From the NCBI GenBank assembly GCA_013397435.1, contig VZRG01001495.1:124001-188000 (forward strand): 64,000 nt of DNA, in the 5' to 3' direction. Of the stretch, positions 54,601-61,148 are shown in pieces. Position 1 is the stretch's first letter. Every line of letters starts with the position of its first letter. The notes beneath the pieces were generated by a model. That model saw only the letters and a list, made by a program, of their open reading frames with translations. It had not been told where the DNA came from and did no database searches. Source of the DNA: Erythrocercus mccallii. Taxonomy: Eukaryota > Chordata > Aves > Passeriformes > Dicruridae. Position numbers and translations under genes: made by a program.

Positions 54601-57600
54601 ACCTTCCTGCAGGTGGTGTGCCTGGCCCTCCTGTGGATCCTCAAGTCCACTGTGGCTGCTATCATATTCCCTGTCATGGTAGGTGATGCTCTCCTTCACA
54701 TCCTTCCCATTCACCACAGCCTGCTCCTTCCCTGCTTGCACACTCCTGTCAATGTGTAAACCCAACCTCTCCCTGTCGAGTCTCTGGCTCCGGGCTCCAC
54801 TCACGGCGCTCACGTAGGACTGCACAGGGTCAGTGTGGCCGTGGCTGCCTTTACATAAATCCTCTGGAGAAAAACGAGCCTGGAAGTTAATTTTTTCCCA
54901 GGAAGGTGTAGTTGATGTTAACTGTTGCTAGCTGCCAAGGTTAGATTTCTCCTTGAGCTGCACGAACCAAGGAGAGGGGGCATCGTTTTTCTGTTCTAGT
55001 CCACACTAGCTACCAGATACAAAATGTCTCCCTGGCTTTTAAATAGCACAAATTGACAAAACCAAGAAGGAGGCTCAGTGCTAAGAGGGGTGCCCAAGAG
55101 AGGGAAAGAGAATGTCTCTTTTTCTTGAACTCAAGTAAGAAGACAGTAATACTGTTTACCATTAGTGGGTGATTATTCATATTATTACTAGAGCTATAGA
55201 CACAGTTAGGCACTCTGGCTTGGAAATGGTCAAACTTCTGCAAAGGCAAAGCTTTATGAAACTCCTGAATAAATCTTGGCCCCAGGTCACCTAATTTCAG
55301 GTCTATGGACAAGTAAAATCTCAGTTGTGGGGGCAAGTAGGAGCTGCAGTGCTTATTTAAGGAAGAGAAGAAGAGAGGGCAGAACACAGGTAAAGAACAA
55401 GATGGTGAAATGAGAAAAGATGATGCAAGTAAAAAAATCCTCCAGATGTTCCTGCTGAGACACATGCTCCTATAAAAGATGTTAAAAATCAGTAATGCCT
55501 ACTGACGTGGCATTCCATTGCAATTCCATGGCTGTATTGCACTGAAGTTGGTAGCTGAATCTAAAATTTCTTTGCCCATATTAGAATCTGAGTGAAATCC
55601 AAGGCTGACAAAGTTTGTTAGAATGGTGCAGACTCAGGGAATCTGAGCCACAGCTGATGGAGCTGGATATGATGGCACAAGCTCAATTTTCTGCACTCAT
55701 GAGCAAAATACTGCAAACTTCCAGTTTGTGAGGATTCTGCCAATAGCCAGCTCCCTGTTTATTTGGAGGAAAGGCGTTTTCCACACACAGTAATTCATAG
55801 TGGGATGGTCATGGATGTCTGCATGGCATCTTTCCACCCCTGAGTAATTCCTCACGTCTGTAATCGCGTCCTAAGTTACGCAAGTCAAAGCTCGAGATCT
55901 TTTCATGGGAGTTGTTTGTGCTGTGGATCGTGATTGCTTGGGACAAAGTTATCCTTAAAGGCAGCCTGTTGGGAATAGGCTACAGCTTCCAGCCTGTTGA
56001 TGTCCCCACTGGCAAAGCCTCTCAGTGGCCTCTGCTGGGGATGTCAGACCCAGCATCCATGCAAGCACCCATTTCAGACACGTCCCTTCCTTTTTTCCCA
56101 GTGCTTTCACTGCAGCCTTGCACAGAACAAGCTTTTACTCCAGTTTCCCGCTGCCGCAATCCCAGTAAACTTTATTCTGCAAACTCTGGGAGCATGGATT
56201 AGCACTTGTCTGTTTTCTTAAGAGTTCAACTGGGCAAGTGGTGAGAAATAAGGTTTTATTACTCAGGCTGTCCCATGAACCTGCCTCCAAAAGTAAATGA
56301 AAGTGCTAATTTTTTTTCTATTTATTTACTAATACAGGAGTACTGAGTGATTATGATACTGTTTTGTGTCCACTGCTTCTGGTTTTTTCTGACATGAGGC
56401 AGTCACATCACAACCTCTTAAGCTGACAGATGTTCCCAGGTGTTCACCATCTTCTTTGTATGTTCATTTACAGCCAGAATTCAAGAGTGTGGGTTTAGAA
56501 GCAGAACTGAGAGGAATGCAGTGTTCCAAGTGAAAGGTAAAATGTGACTGGGAATCCCTCTCTGCCTTTGCAGATCTTGGCCCTGGTGGCAGTCAGAAAA
56601 GCCATGGACTACCTCTTTTCCCAGCATGACTTAAGCTTTCTTGACGACGTCATTCCAGAAAAGGACAAGAAGAAGAAAGAGGATGAGAAGAAGAAGAAAA
56701 AGAAGAAGGGCAGTATGGACAGTGACAATGATGATGTAAGCAGCTTCCTGCTCTTGTCACATTCCTCCTTCCTAGGTAGCCATCCCCTGGCACATTCTGT
56801 GCCCTGCCCAGTGCTGAGGCTGGTTGTTTTCCAGCCACTTGTGGAGCTGACAGCTTGGTCTTTTGCTGCTGCAGCAAATGGGTCCCAAAGAAAATTTAAT
56901 TCCTACACTGCCTTCCCTTTTCCAGCCTGTGGTGCAATGTGTGCATTGCCAGGAATGAAATCACACTTTCCAAGAGCACCAGGTGCCTGCTGAGATGTCA
57001 TGCCCCTTGCTAGAATGCCTCTCATCACCCTGCCTCCTACAGCTTCCCTCCTACGCCTTTCTCCCCTTCATCGTCTCTTATATTTTAGGAGGAGAAGGCT
57101 TTTCACCAGCAGCTCTGGTCCTACTGGTTTTCTTTTTTTAAAAATATTTTTGTAATGGCTCTTTTGGAAAGCACAAAATAGATGTGATTTGTCATATTGC
57201 AGGAAAAACTGCAGGTAAAACTCATCACCTAAATGTTTCCCGAGCATCCGTGCCCTCTGCAGTACACTCTGGTCCTACCTCAGATGGCAGCATGCCCTAA
57301 ATAGTGCAGAGTGACCCGGCTAGACCAGACCCTTGTGCCTTGGACTGTTCTCTTTCCTCCTGTATATGTAAGAAGAAGAACTGTAGTCTTGGTGCCTTTA
57401 AATCTTCTCCTGCTCAGGTCTAACTCAAATCCTTTAGATTTATATGGAAGTGCTAAATACCACTTCTGTGGTGAGTTCTAAGCATGGTGTCACTTCTTCT
57501 GTTCATGTCCATGAAGAAGGGCCTTTCCTGGGGTGGAGGGAGAGAATGAAGCTGGAAGAGAATCTCATTTTAGCGCAGGAGAAAACCAGCTGGGAGGATT

Positions 57601-60600
57601 GGCTTTTAGTTCAGACAGCAAGCTGCCCTGTCCCATCATTCCTTCAGTTCCCAGGATGAGGGTTTTCTTTAGCACCTTTGAGCAAAGCAAAATGAGATTA
57701 AAAGAGGCCCTACTGAGTAACTGGCAGAGGTTTGACTCCATCCTTGCTGTGAATCCAGCAGCATTGTATCCCAAGCCATGGCTTCCCTCTCTCCACCACG
57801 TTTTACGATACTTCCTCTCTTCCCAGGCTTTTCCTGACCTCCAGGTGCAGTAATTAATCTAATGGATAAGACATCTTATGTAAAATATTGGTTCTTAACT
57901 CCTGCTGGTTTTTTTCAGCACTTGCTTTTACCAGCTTCCTGAACATACAGCACTGGGCATTGCTGGTTGGATTATTTTCACACTTTCCTTTCCAGAAATA
58001 TCCACCCCCAGAGTTAATCCTGTGGGATCTAGGGGGCAATACATGGGTCCAAGTTCAGCCAAGGGAACTGCTGGGTGTTAATTGTGCTTTGTTTGGGTTA
58101 CGCTTGTCCCTCAGCCTCATAAAAATAGTCCCAAGGAAACATCTTGCTGTTGGATATCAGTTACATTAAAAAGGCAACTGGATATTAGTTATGTTAAAAA
58201 ATAAATTAAAAATAAGAATAATAATCCAAGGAGAGCCATCCTCTGGCCTCCTTAGTGTTTTCCTGCTCTGACTGGAAGGTCTCCTCCCTCCACCCCAGTG
58301 TTGTAGGTCTGGTTCTCTTCAGGAACCAAGATGTCCCAACATTTCTGGCAAATCCCACCTTCCTGCCTTTGCCAAGTTAGGCAGTATCAGCCTTTCCTTT
58401 GCTATTTTTATTTTTAAAAAAGCAAAACAATTCCAAGCACCTCCTATTAAGCAGAAGCAGGTGGGTGATAGAAGGCAGTGGGGTGTAAAATCCTGCTGGT
58501 ACCCCAGCTCTGGGGCCCCTGCTTTTCCCTGTGCCTCATCCTGACCCGGTTGCTGTTTCTCTGGCTGGATCAGGGTTACAGAACTCTTCAAGGGCTCTGG
58601 AATGGATGAACCAGAGGTGTAACTGAGACTTGGTTTGACTCCACTTGCATTAAAGAGGGAGCTGAGCCAGTCTGATGTAAGGAACCTCTGCCATGTCATA
58701 TCTGGGCTCTGTAGAGCAATTAAGAACAATCAAAGGCTTTTACAAAAACCCCAGCTGGATAAAGGGTTTGGATGAGCTTTTCCAGCAGCCAGTGCCCTGC
58801 TGTGTCTGCCCACAAATGCCGTTTCCATCTCTATTTCCTGCAGCTGATTCCAGGCAGAATGGGATGGTGTCTTTTGAGACGATGGGGTGGGAAAGGAGGA
58901 CGTTTTTTACAATTTACAATTCCACAAGATGATTCTTTCAGTCTGTTTTATTTTTGGAGTATGAAGGTATGAAGGGAAGTGGGGTGCAGTGGGGAACCAG
59001 TGGAATCCATCGGGCAGCTATGCTGGAGGATGATTTTCTCTTTTTCCTTTTCTTTTACCCGTTCCTACAGAACTATGTGAAGGATAATTTTAATGTGTGG
59101 AAACAGTAAGAGAGAGAGCAGTGGGAATGTTCTAAGACCTTTTACACGTTTCTTTCACAGTCTGACTGCCCCTACTCAGAAAAAGTCCCAAGTATTAAAA
59201 TACCAATGGACATCATGGAGCAGGAACCTTTCCTAAGTGATAGCAAACCTGCCGACAGTGAGTAGAACTAAGCTCTTGCATGCCTGCTTGACTCTTGACT
59301 TGCACTACAAAAACATACCTATGTATATTTAGAGTAATTTAAAATATTTTTTTAATCTTTCCTTTTAGTTCAGAAGTGTTCTCCTGTTCTTTTTTATTTT
59401 CCTCTCCTTTTTAATTTCCAGGCCCCTGCTTTATGACAGATTTTGCTTGTGTGAGCTTTTTTTTTTCTTTGCTGGTTACAAAATCAGTGTTGTTCCTTCT
59501 GGTGCCTCCAGTTTAAGCACTTTTCTCCAGCTCCTGACAGGTCTCCTGGCCACCCACTCTCTCTTCCTCTCCCCTCCCTCTCCCTCCTGGTGTTAACCTG
59601 CTGATGGTGGGATTTATTTATTTTTTTTTTCCACTGAGCCTGGTGTTCTGGATTTGCAGCGCTGTCCTGTCACTGTTTGTTCCCTTAGGTGCCAAGCAGT
59701 TGCAAAAATCAGCATTTAACAGAGTAATTAATTACTTGTGTCATTAAGCTGCACAGGCAGAGATCAGTTGTCCATTAACATATTTCCCTTCTTAGGTGGT
59801 TTGTGCTCTTCTTTTTGGTTTTAATTTCTCATGTTAATAGCTGTAATTGATTAATTTTTTCTTTATTTTCAGTCATTCCCACTTTACATTTTCCTCTTAG
59901 TGAGGAATCACAGCTGACCTTGGTGTTTTTGCCTTTGGGATGACTTCTTAACATACTAACGATGTCAAATGCCCTTTTCTTCTGAGGTGAAAGGGGAGAA
60001 ATAGAAACTAAAGTAATAAATTAGTGCTACTGCCAGGCTAGTGCTTCCTAGGAACAGGACCTAAACCCCCAGATCTTTAGATCCTTAAGTTATCCATAGA
60101 GCTTAAGAGCTGGGAGCCCTTTCCTTTCGGTAGCATTACCCTGTGGCTTTTAGATAGACAAACACTTAGAGATTGGGATTATAAAACAAAACCATTGGAA
60201 AGGAGACATTTTCTTGGCTATTTGGATATCCTCAATGTTTTGCTGATGTCAGCACACCATCCAGAATCAGCCACAGGCAACCACATATCCTCCTCATTCC
60301 ATGTTTTTAGTACATTCCTGATGAACTAAAACCAAATTGCATCCTAAATACTGTTACTCAGGATTTTAGGATCAGATGCCTTTCTTCCAACATCTTAAGG
60401 GCTCAAACAGTTTAGGAAGAGGTAGTTCTGCCATCACCCTGCTTCTTGGGATGCCCTTGGAGATGGAACAGAGAAAATCAGTCATGGACTGAGCTATAGT
60501 TGCTTTGTGTATTTACACATTTTTATAATCCAGTATTGGATTTGCTGTTTTTTAATTAGAAACAATGCAAAATAAAATGTAAAACTTTTCAGGCCACTGG

Positions 60601-61112
60601 AATAATAAAAAACAAAGCTGCAATCAGCACCACTGTGGGATTGTGCTTGAAAGTAACTGTGCAATGCAGAGTATCTTCCTGATAGTACCACTAATATCAG
60701 CTTTCCTGCAGCAAGAGCAGGAATAGGAGTGTTACTCCCAGAGAACCTCCCCTCCCCTAGGGTCAGGAGAGAGAAGCCACCCTGTTTGTGCCAAGGATTT
60801 AGGGAGCGACAGTGGGAGCATGGGGTAACTCAGGGGTGTAGGTCCGAGGTAAGTGTCCAGCCCCAAAAGGAGGGGGGAACTCCTGGGAAACGGGGCCTGT
60901 TGGCACCCCAGGGGGTTTTTGGAGGAGAGCTGGGAATGGAGTGGTTCCTCAACAAGCTGTAAATCCCTCTGGCAGCTAACAGGAAAAAGCTTGGCCCGTA
61001 GATGTGGGTTGGAAGAGATGAGGCAGGGCAGGTACTGCAGCAATGACACAGAGGCTCTCTTCCCCCAGGAGAAAAATCACCAACATTCCTTGAACGCCAC
61101 ACATCGTGCTGA
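12429..61112 (+). CDS. SLC4A4: SLC4A4 gene, NBCe1-A reading frame (22 coding exons, 1035 aa)
   Basis: Electrogenic Na+/HCO3- cotransporter NBCe1 of the SLC4 family, a plasma-membrane carrier moving sodium with bicarbonate/carbonate. The A form is known for basolateral bicarbonate reabsorption in kidney proximal tubule. Seen: 22 exons join without a stop to 1035 codons. Residues about 60-370 form the band-3-like cytosolic domain, about 400-935 the membrane domain (14 helices known in the family), and 936-1035 a Lys-rich C-tail. Visible landmarks are the stilbene-site motif KKMIK at 559-563, three N-glycosylation sequons in the large outer loop (N593, N598, N617) with four cysteines (584, 586, 630, 642), and the PKA-type site KKKGS at S982 followed by DNDD. 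Residues matching human positions mutated in proximal renal tubular acidosis are intact: R299, S428, T486, R511, L523, A799, R881. The first 42 residues diverge from the mammalian A-form; the remainder is nearly collinear. An in-frame TAG at 12387 and A at -3 support the start. Confidence 0.97.
12538..12553 (+). promoter_or_regulatory. SLC4A4: Internal splice acceptor for NBCe1-B/-C within NBCe1-A coding sequence
   Basis: The codons for Ile-Phe-Thr-Ser-Ala read ATTTTCACCTCTGCAG, a pyrimidine-rich acceptor ending with AG at 12551-12552. Splicing there leaves TC TCC CCT, which completes an ATC codon if the upstream exon ends in A. That reproduces the known Leu-Ile-Ser-Pro-Ala-Ala junction of NBCe1-B. 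The same bases thus code protein in the A form and act as a splice signal in B/C. Confidence 0.85.
13738..14004 (+). mobile_element. CR1 LINE fragment (older subfamily)
   Basis: Sense CR1 with AGATATTAGGAAAAATATCTTC-type block, GTGGTGGAGTCC, GGATGATCTTGGAGG and a terminal GATCTGTGATTCTTTG. Confidence 0.85.
14920..15016 (+). mobile_element. CR1 3' debris
   Basis: GCCTGGTTGGTGGAAGGTG, CCATGGCAGCAG, GGAACTAGGTGAGC and GGTCCCTCCCAACC match a diverged CR1 3' end. Confidence 0.75.
16196..16250 (-). mobile_element. Short CR1 fragment near exon 2
   Basis: TCACACAATCATTTAGTTTGG, CCTCTAAGAATCCAACC and ATTAAAC resemble the reverse complement of a CR1 3' end, 110 bp before the exon 2 acceptor. Confidence 0.6.
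16361..16521 (+). CDS. SLC4A4: SLC4A4 exon 2 (residues 87-141)
   Basis: Acceptor CTGTTGTAG and donor G/GTAAGT. It codes the [20 protein letters not shown] segment and the following ELRTCIEKG stretch of the cytosolic band-3-like domain, which are strongly conserved in NBCe1. Phase 2 in, phase 1 out. Confidence 0.97.
16522..18980. other. SLC4A4: Intron 2
   Basis: About 2.5 kb with nothing beyond ordinary intronic sequence and scattered short ORFs. The acceptor is preceded by a C/T-rich tract at about 18937-18978. Confidence 0.9.
18981..19160 (+). CDS. SLC4A4: SLC4A4 exon 3 (residues 141-201), with an alternative donor
   Basis: Codes [10 protein letters not shown] through the basic [11 protein letters not shown] segment to RMFSNPDNG. 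The normal donor is G/GTAATG at 19161. An upstream GT at 19134 (GTAGGA) lies exactly 27 nt earlier in the same phase, and its use would delete residues 193-201. This is the nine-residue cassette missing in mammalian NBCe1-D/E. Both donors are weak matches to consensus, which fits regulated choice. Confidence 0.96.
19134..19139 (+). promoter_or_regulatory. SLC4A4: Alternative splice donor giving the nine-residue deletion (NBCe1-D/E type)
   Basis: GTAGGA follows GCA A. Joining 19133 to 26075 rebuilds AGC (Ser) and continues in frame, losing only RMFSNPDNG. Mammalian NBCe1-D/E lack the equivalent nine residues. Actual use in this species is inferred. Confidence 0.7.
19762..19783. repeat. (GT)n microsatellite
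   Basis: About eight GT units flanked by TATA steps, in intron 3. Likely length-polymorphic. Confidence 0.9.
20383..20450 (-). mobile_element. CR1 debris
   Basis: GCCATGGGCAGGGACTCC, CTAGACCACATTGCTAC and AAGCTGGCCTTC are a degraded CR1 3' region. Confidence 0.6.
21463..21502 (-). mobile_element. Possible CR1 debris
   Basis: About 40 bp around CCAACCTGCCC and ACACTTCCAGGGGTGGG resembles the reverse-strand CR1 3' region. Too short and diverged to be sure. Confidence 0.4.
22838..22995 (-). mobile_element. CR1 LINE fragment
   Basis: GAATCCTAGGAGAGTTTGAG, GGATACCTTCTACTAG, GGTTACTCCAAGCCC, ACACTTCCAGGGATGGGGC and CTTCTCTGG in CR1 order. Confidence 0.85.
23656..23751 (+). CDS. SLC4A4: Candidate unannotated in-frame cassette exon of SLC4A4 (32 codons)
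   Basis: Seen: a pyrimidine-rich tract of about 65 nt follows a TTTTAAC branch-point-like site near 23590. The first AG after it is ACAAG at 23654-23655. Then 96 nt are open in the needed frame and end at CTCA/GTAAGTG. Both flanking SLC4A4 junctions are phase 1, and this exon is phase 1 at both ends, so inclusion keeps the frame and adds 32 residues at position 201. About 27 of 31 full codons end in G or C. The peptide is Ser/Pro-rich at both ends (RSPLESS, QRSPSVG) with a TRTLDDEL centre. I do not recognise it in known NBCe1 isoforms. A competing CAG at 23660-23662 would give 89 nt and a frameshift. SLC4A7 carries a large cassette at about the same place, which makes a linker insert plausible. 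Confidence 0.5.
26075..26151 (+). CDS. SLC4A4: SLC4A4 exon 4 (residues 201-226)
   Basis: Acceptor GTTGTTCCAG and donor CAG/GTAAGC. Codes [20 protein letters not shown] and ends KDQ. This is the Ser/Thr-rich cytosolic linker just before the [10 protein letters not shown] segment. Phase 1 in, phase 0 out. Confidence 0.97.
26152..31622. other. SLC4A4: Intron 4
   Basis: About 5.5 kb. One CR1 3' end at 29056-29212, then a run of T at about 29237-29249. A small CpG-rich patch lies at about 31500-31590, just before the exon 5 acceptor. Otherwise nothing recognised. Confidence 0.9.
29056..29212 (-). mobile_element. CR1 LINE fragment
   Basis: Starts with the CR1 terminal repeat (CAGAATTCCAGAATC), then CCCCCTGCCATGGGC, CTTCCACTAGACCAGG and ACACTTCCAGGGATGG. 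Confidence 0.88.
31623..31780 (+). CDS. SLC4A4: SLC4A4 exon 5 (residues 227-279)
   Basis: Acceptor CTGCTGCAG and donor CG/GTAAGG. Codes [20 protein letters not shown] and the following [16 protein letters not shown] stretch, a hallmark of the SLC4 cytosolic domain. Phase 0 in, phase 2 out. Confidence 0.98.
32870..33285 (-). mobile_element. CR1 LINE fragment (longest in window)
   Basis: About 415 bp of reverse-strand CR1, extending into GGCACTGGAAGGGGCTC, GGTCTCCCTGGAGC and CTTCTCCAGACTGAAC. A local duplication of the CCTTCCAC/CTTCCACTAGG segment lies at about 32935-32970. Confidence 0.93.
34979..35112 (+). mobile_element. CR1 3' end
   Basis: AAGTGTCCAAGGCCAGG, GAGCCTGACTAGTAGACG, CCCACGGCAGGGGACTGG and a terminal TGTGATTCTGTG. 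Confidence 0.88.
35331..35418 (+). CDS. SLC4A4: SLC4A4 exon 6 (residues 279-308)
   Basis: Acceptor GTTTTGTCAG and donor GAG/GTAGGT. Codes [20 protein letters not shown] and ends LMSDE. R299 corresponds to human R298, a renal tubular acidosis site, and is intact. Confidence 0.98.
35419..36660. other. SLC4A4: Intron 6
   Basis: About 1.2 kb. The left half is GC-rich and carries a long spurious ORF (35664-36083). The right half is AT-rich. No supported element. Confidence 0.9.
36661..36815 (+). CDS. SLC4A4: SLC4A4 exon 7 (residues 309-360)
   Basis: Acceptor TTCCTTGTAG and a weak donor AG/GTAATA. Codes [20 protein letters not shown], then [20 protein letters not shown] and the SSDKR end of the cytosolic domain. 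Confidence 0.98.
37100..37213 (+). CDS. SLC4A4: SLC4A4 exon 8 (residues 360-398)
   Basis: Codes [20 protein letters not shown] followed by a Gly/His-rich run and CEELQRTGR, the flexible linker between the cytosolic and membrane domains. The donor CAG/GTCTGT is a poor consensus match, but frame continuity is exact. The preceding intron, 36816-37099, is only 284 nt. Confidence 0.97.
37214..38581. other. SLC4A4: Intron 8
   Basis: About 1.4 kb with no repeats or elements recognised. The exon 9 acceptor is a weak CTTGCCCTTGCAG. Confidence 0.9.
38582..38756 (+). CDS. SLC4A4: SLC4A4 exon 9 (residues 398-456; first membrane helix)
   Basis: Codes [20 protein letters not shown], then the first membrane helix around [21 protein letters not shown]428 matches human S427, a disease site, and is intact. 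Donor CAG/GTGAGC, phase 0. Confidence 0.98.
38757..40484. other. SLC4A4: Intron 9
   Basis: About 1.7 kb. The only notable item is a 12-bp perfect palindrome with a CACGTG core at 40267-40278. Otherwise nothing recognised. Confidence 0.9.
40267..40278. promoter_or_regulatory. 12-bp palindrome with CACGTG E-box core
   Basis: CGGCACGTGCCG is perfectly self-complementary and lies about 210 bp upstream of exon 10. It is a possible USF/MYC/CLOCK-type site; no functional evidence. Confidence 0.3.
40485..40618 (+). CDS. SLC4A4: SLC4A4 exon 10 (residues 457-501)
   Basis: Codes [20 protein letters not shown] and then [20 protein letters not shown], the most conserved SLC4 signature, around the ion site in helix 3. 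T486 (human T485) is intact. Donor AA/GTGAGT, phase 2. Confidence 0.98.
40619..42921. other. SLC4A4: Intron 10
   Basis: About 2.3 kb. A CR1 fragment at 42603-42862 ends only about 60 bp before the exon 11 acceptor. A T-rich microsatellite-like run lies at about 42245-42270. Nothing else recognised. Confidence 0.9.
42603..42862 (-). mobile_element. CR1 LINE fragment next to exon 11
   Basis: ATCATAGAATATCTCAGG, GGTTGGAAAGGACCC, GCAAGTCCAAC, CTGGGGAGACTGTTCCAGTG and CCACCCTCTGGGAGAAG in CR1 order. It ends about 60 bp before the exon 11 acceptor. Confidence 0.88.
42922..43193 (+). CDS. SLC4A4: SLC4A4 exon 11 (residues 501-592)
   Basis: The largest coding exon. It carries two membrane helices, R511 and L523 (disease-site equivalents, intact), ion-site D556, and the KKMIK stilbene motif at 559-563. 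It then enters the third extracellular loop with cysteines 584 and 586. Donor G/GTAAGG, phase 1. Confidence 0.98.
43194..44788. other. SLC4A4: Intron 11
   Basis: About 1.6 kb. ORFs of up to 162 codons at 43373-43861 have no recognisable protein. Nothing else recognised. Confidence 0.9.
44789..44859 (+). CDS. SLC4A4: SLC4A4 exon 12 (residues 592-615; variable outer loop)
   Basis: Acceptor TTTTCTCTTGCAG and donor CTG/GTGAGT. Codes the poorly conserved part of extracellular loop 3, with sequons NSS (N593) and NRT (N598). It is one residue shorter than the mammalian loop, which offsets the one-residue-longer N-terminus. Confidence 0.96.
44860..45173. other. SLC4A4: Intron 12 (314 nt)
   Basis: Short and CpG-containing near 44905-44980. 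The exon 12 frame stays open into it for about 130 nt before TGA, so retention would truncate the protein in the outer loop. Confidence 0.85.
45174..45362 (+). CDS. SLC4A4: SLC4A4 exon 13 (residues 616-678)
   Basis: Begins DNTTLDW with sequon N617 (human N617) and carries loop cysteines C630 and C642. The next helix is [20 protein letters not shown], followed by [14 protein letters not shown]. Donor ACT/GTAAGT, phase 0. Confidence 0.98.
45363..46396. other. SLC4A4: Intron 13
   Basis: About 1.0 kb, no supported element. Confidence 0.9.
46397..46510 (+). CDS. SLC4A4: SLC4A4 exon 14 (residues 679-716)
   Basis: Codes [20 protein letters not shown] and then [18 protein letters not shown]: one membrane helix and the following extracellular turn. 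Donor AAG/GTATGT, phase 0. Confidence 0.98.
46511..46873. other. SLC4A4: Intron 14 (363 nt)
   Basis: Contains two copies of the telomere-type hexamer (GGGTTAGGGTTAGG) at 46641-46655. Nothing else recognised. Confidence 0.85.
46641..46655. repeat. Short interstitial telomere-type repeat
   Basis: AGGGTTAGGGTTAGG, just over two TTAGGG units, in intron 14. Confidence 0.6.
46874..47035 (+). CDS. SLC4A4: SLC4A4 exon 15 (residues 717-770)
   Basis: Codes [20 protein letters not shown], then the helix [20 protein letters not shown] and VNRKEHKLK. Acceptor TTCAAAG is a weak AAG type. Donor AAG/GTGGGT, phase 0. Confidence 0.98.
47036..48771. other. SLC4A4: Intron 15
   Basis: About 1.7 kb with no supported element. 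A 177-codon ORF at 48062-48595 has no recognisable protein. Confidence 0.9.
48772..48950 (+). CDS. SLC4A4: SLC4A4 exon 16 (residues 771-830)
   Basis: Codes [20 protein letters not shown], then [20 protein letters not shown] and [11 protein letters not shown]799 (disease-site equivalent) is intact. Donor AG/GTATGT, phase 2. Confidence 0.98.
48951..49802. other. SLC4A4: Intron 16
   Basis: About 0.85 kb, no supported element. Confidence 0.9.
49803..49875 (+). CDS. SLC4A4: SLC4A4 exon 17 (residues 830-854)
   Basis: Codes [20 protein letters not shown] then PILK, a membrane helix with the SLC4-typical EQRVTG start. Donor AAG/GTAAGG, phase 0. Confidence 0.98.
49876..53227. other. SLC4A4: Intron 17
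   Basis: About 3.4 kb. A CR1 fragment lies at 52568-52820. A GC-rich stretch at about 50500-50700 is open on both strands but has no recognisable protein. Confidence 0.9.
52568..52820 (-). mobile_element. CR1 LINE fragment
   Basis: AATTGGAAAAGGTCTCTAAG, CCAGCACTGCCAAAG, GGTGACTCCAGC, CTGTGCCAAGGC and CCTAATATCCCACC in CR1 order. Confidence 0.85.
53228..53296 (+). CDS. SLC4A4: SLC4A4 exon 18 (residues 855-877)
   Basis: Codes [20 protein letters not shown] then GVQ, part of the anion-exchanger core fold. Donor CAG/GTGAGT, phase 0. Confidence 0.98.
53297..54504. other. SLC4A4: Intron 18
   Basis: About 1.2 kb. A CR1 3' end lies at 53530-53612. Nothing else recognised. Confidence 0.9.
53530..53612 (+). 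mobile_element. CR1 3' end
   Basis: GAGCAATGTGGCCCATGG, GGTGGAACAAGAGGATC, CCTCCAACCCAAACC and GGATTCTAC, the last CR1 segment, sense orientation. Confidence 0.75.
54505..54678 (+). CDS. SLC4A4: SLC4A4 exon 19 (residues 878-935)
   Basis: Codes [20 protein letters not shown], then [20 protein letters not shown] and the helix ending IIFPVM. R881, a disease site, is intact. Donor ATG/GTAGGT, phase 0. Confidence 0.98.
54679..56573. other. SLC4A4: Intron 19
   Basis: About 1.9 kb, no supported element. Confidence 0.9.
56574..56735 (+). CDS. SLC4A4: SLC4A4 exon 20 (residues 936-989; Lys-rich C-tail)
   Basis: Codes [20 protein letters not shown], then a purine-only DNA run specifying [14 protein letters not shown], then [10 protein letters not shown]982 in KKKGS is the known PKA site of NBCe1-A. 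The acidic DNDD at 986-989 has been proposed as a carbonic-anhydrase contact. Donor GAT/GTAAGC, phase 0, shared by A/B (next exon 59161) and C (next exon 61069). Confidence 0.98.
56736..59160. other. SLC4A4: Intron 20, with a strong extra acceptor at its 3' end
   Basis: About 2.4 kb without recognised repeats. A long pyrimidine tract ends in CTACAG at 59065-59070, 90 nt upstream of the standard acceptor. Confidence 0.85.
59071..59109 (+). CDS. SLC4A4: Candidate alternative C-terminus (12 codons and TAA) from an upstream acceptor
   Basis: The tract before CAG at 59070 is nearly pure pyrimidine and looks stronger than the standard acceptor at 59160. Splicing exon 20 here keeps phase 0 and reads [12 protein letters not shown] then TAA at 59107-59109. 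The transcript would probably read through into the 97-nt exon, because only 55 nt separate a GTAAGA at 59106 from that exon. The stop lies more than 50 nt before the next junction, so such an mRNA may be a decay target. Use is unproven. Confidence 0.3.
   Translation, partial: NYVKDNFNVWKQ
59161..59257 (+). CDS. SLC4A4: SLC4A4 exon 21 (97 nt, residues 990-1022; skipped in NBCe1-C)
   Basis: Codes [20 protein letters not shown] then [12 protein letters not shown]. Exactly 97 nt, the known length of the exon whose omission makes NBCe1-C. Because 97 is not a multiple of 3, skipping shifts the next exon into another open frame. Acceptor TTTCTTTCACAG, donor A/GTGAGT. Confidence 0.97.
59258..61068. 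other. SLC4A4: Intron 21
   Basis: About 1.8 kb. T-rich in its first third, with an AT-rich block at about 59690-59880 rich in TAAT motifs. No repeat recognised. Confidence 0.85.
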
Positions 61113-61148
61113 TACAATTCCCTTCCTTCAATCACACGCCATGCCAAG
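61069..61148 (+). CDS. SLC4A4: SLC4A4 exon 22 (dual-frame: end of NBCe1-A/B, or NBCe1-C tail)
   Basis: In A/B it completes R1022 and reads [13 protein letters not shown], stopping at TGA 61110-61112. In C (exon 21 skipped) the same bases read [20 protein letters not shown], then QSHAMP, and continue. The A/B stop is 36 nt before the junction at 61148, inside the usual 50-nt limit, so the normal mRNA should escape nonsense-mediated decay. Donor AG/GTAAGC. Confidence 0.96.

Noticed and set aside
60761..60848. Possible extra exon between exons 21 and 22 (CCCTCCCCTAG acceptor, GAG/GTAAGT donor)
   Set aside because: 88 nt. In the phase set by exon 21 it hits TAA, and in the exon 20 phase it hits TAG. 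Content is not coding-like.
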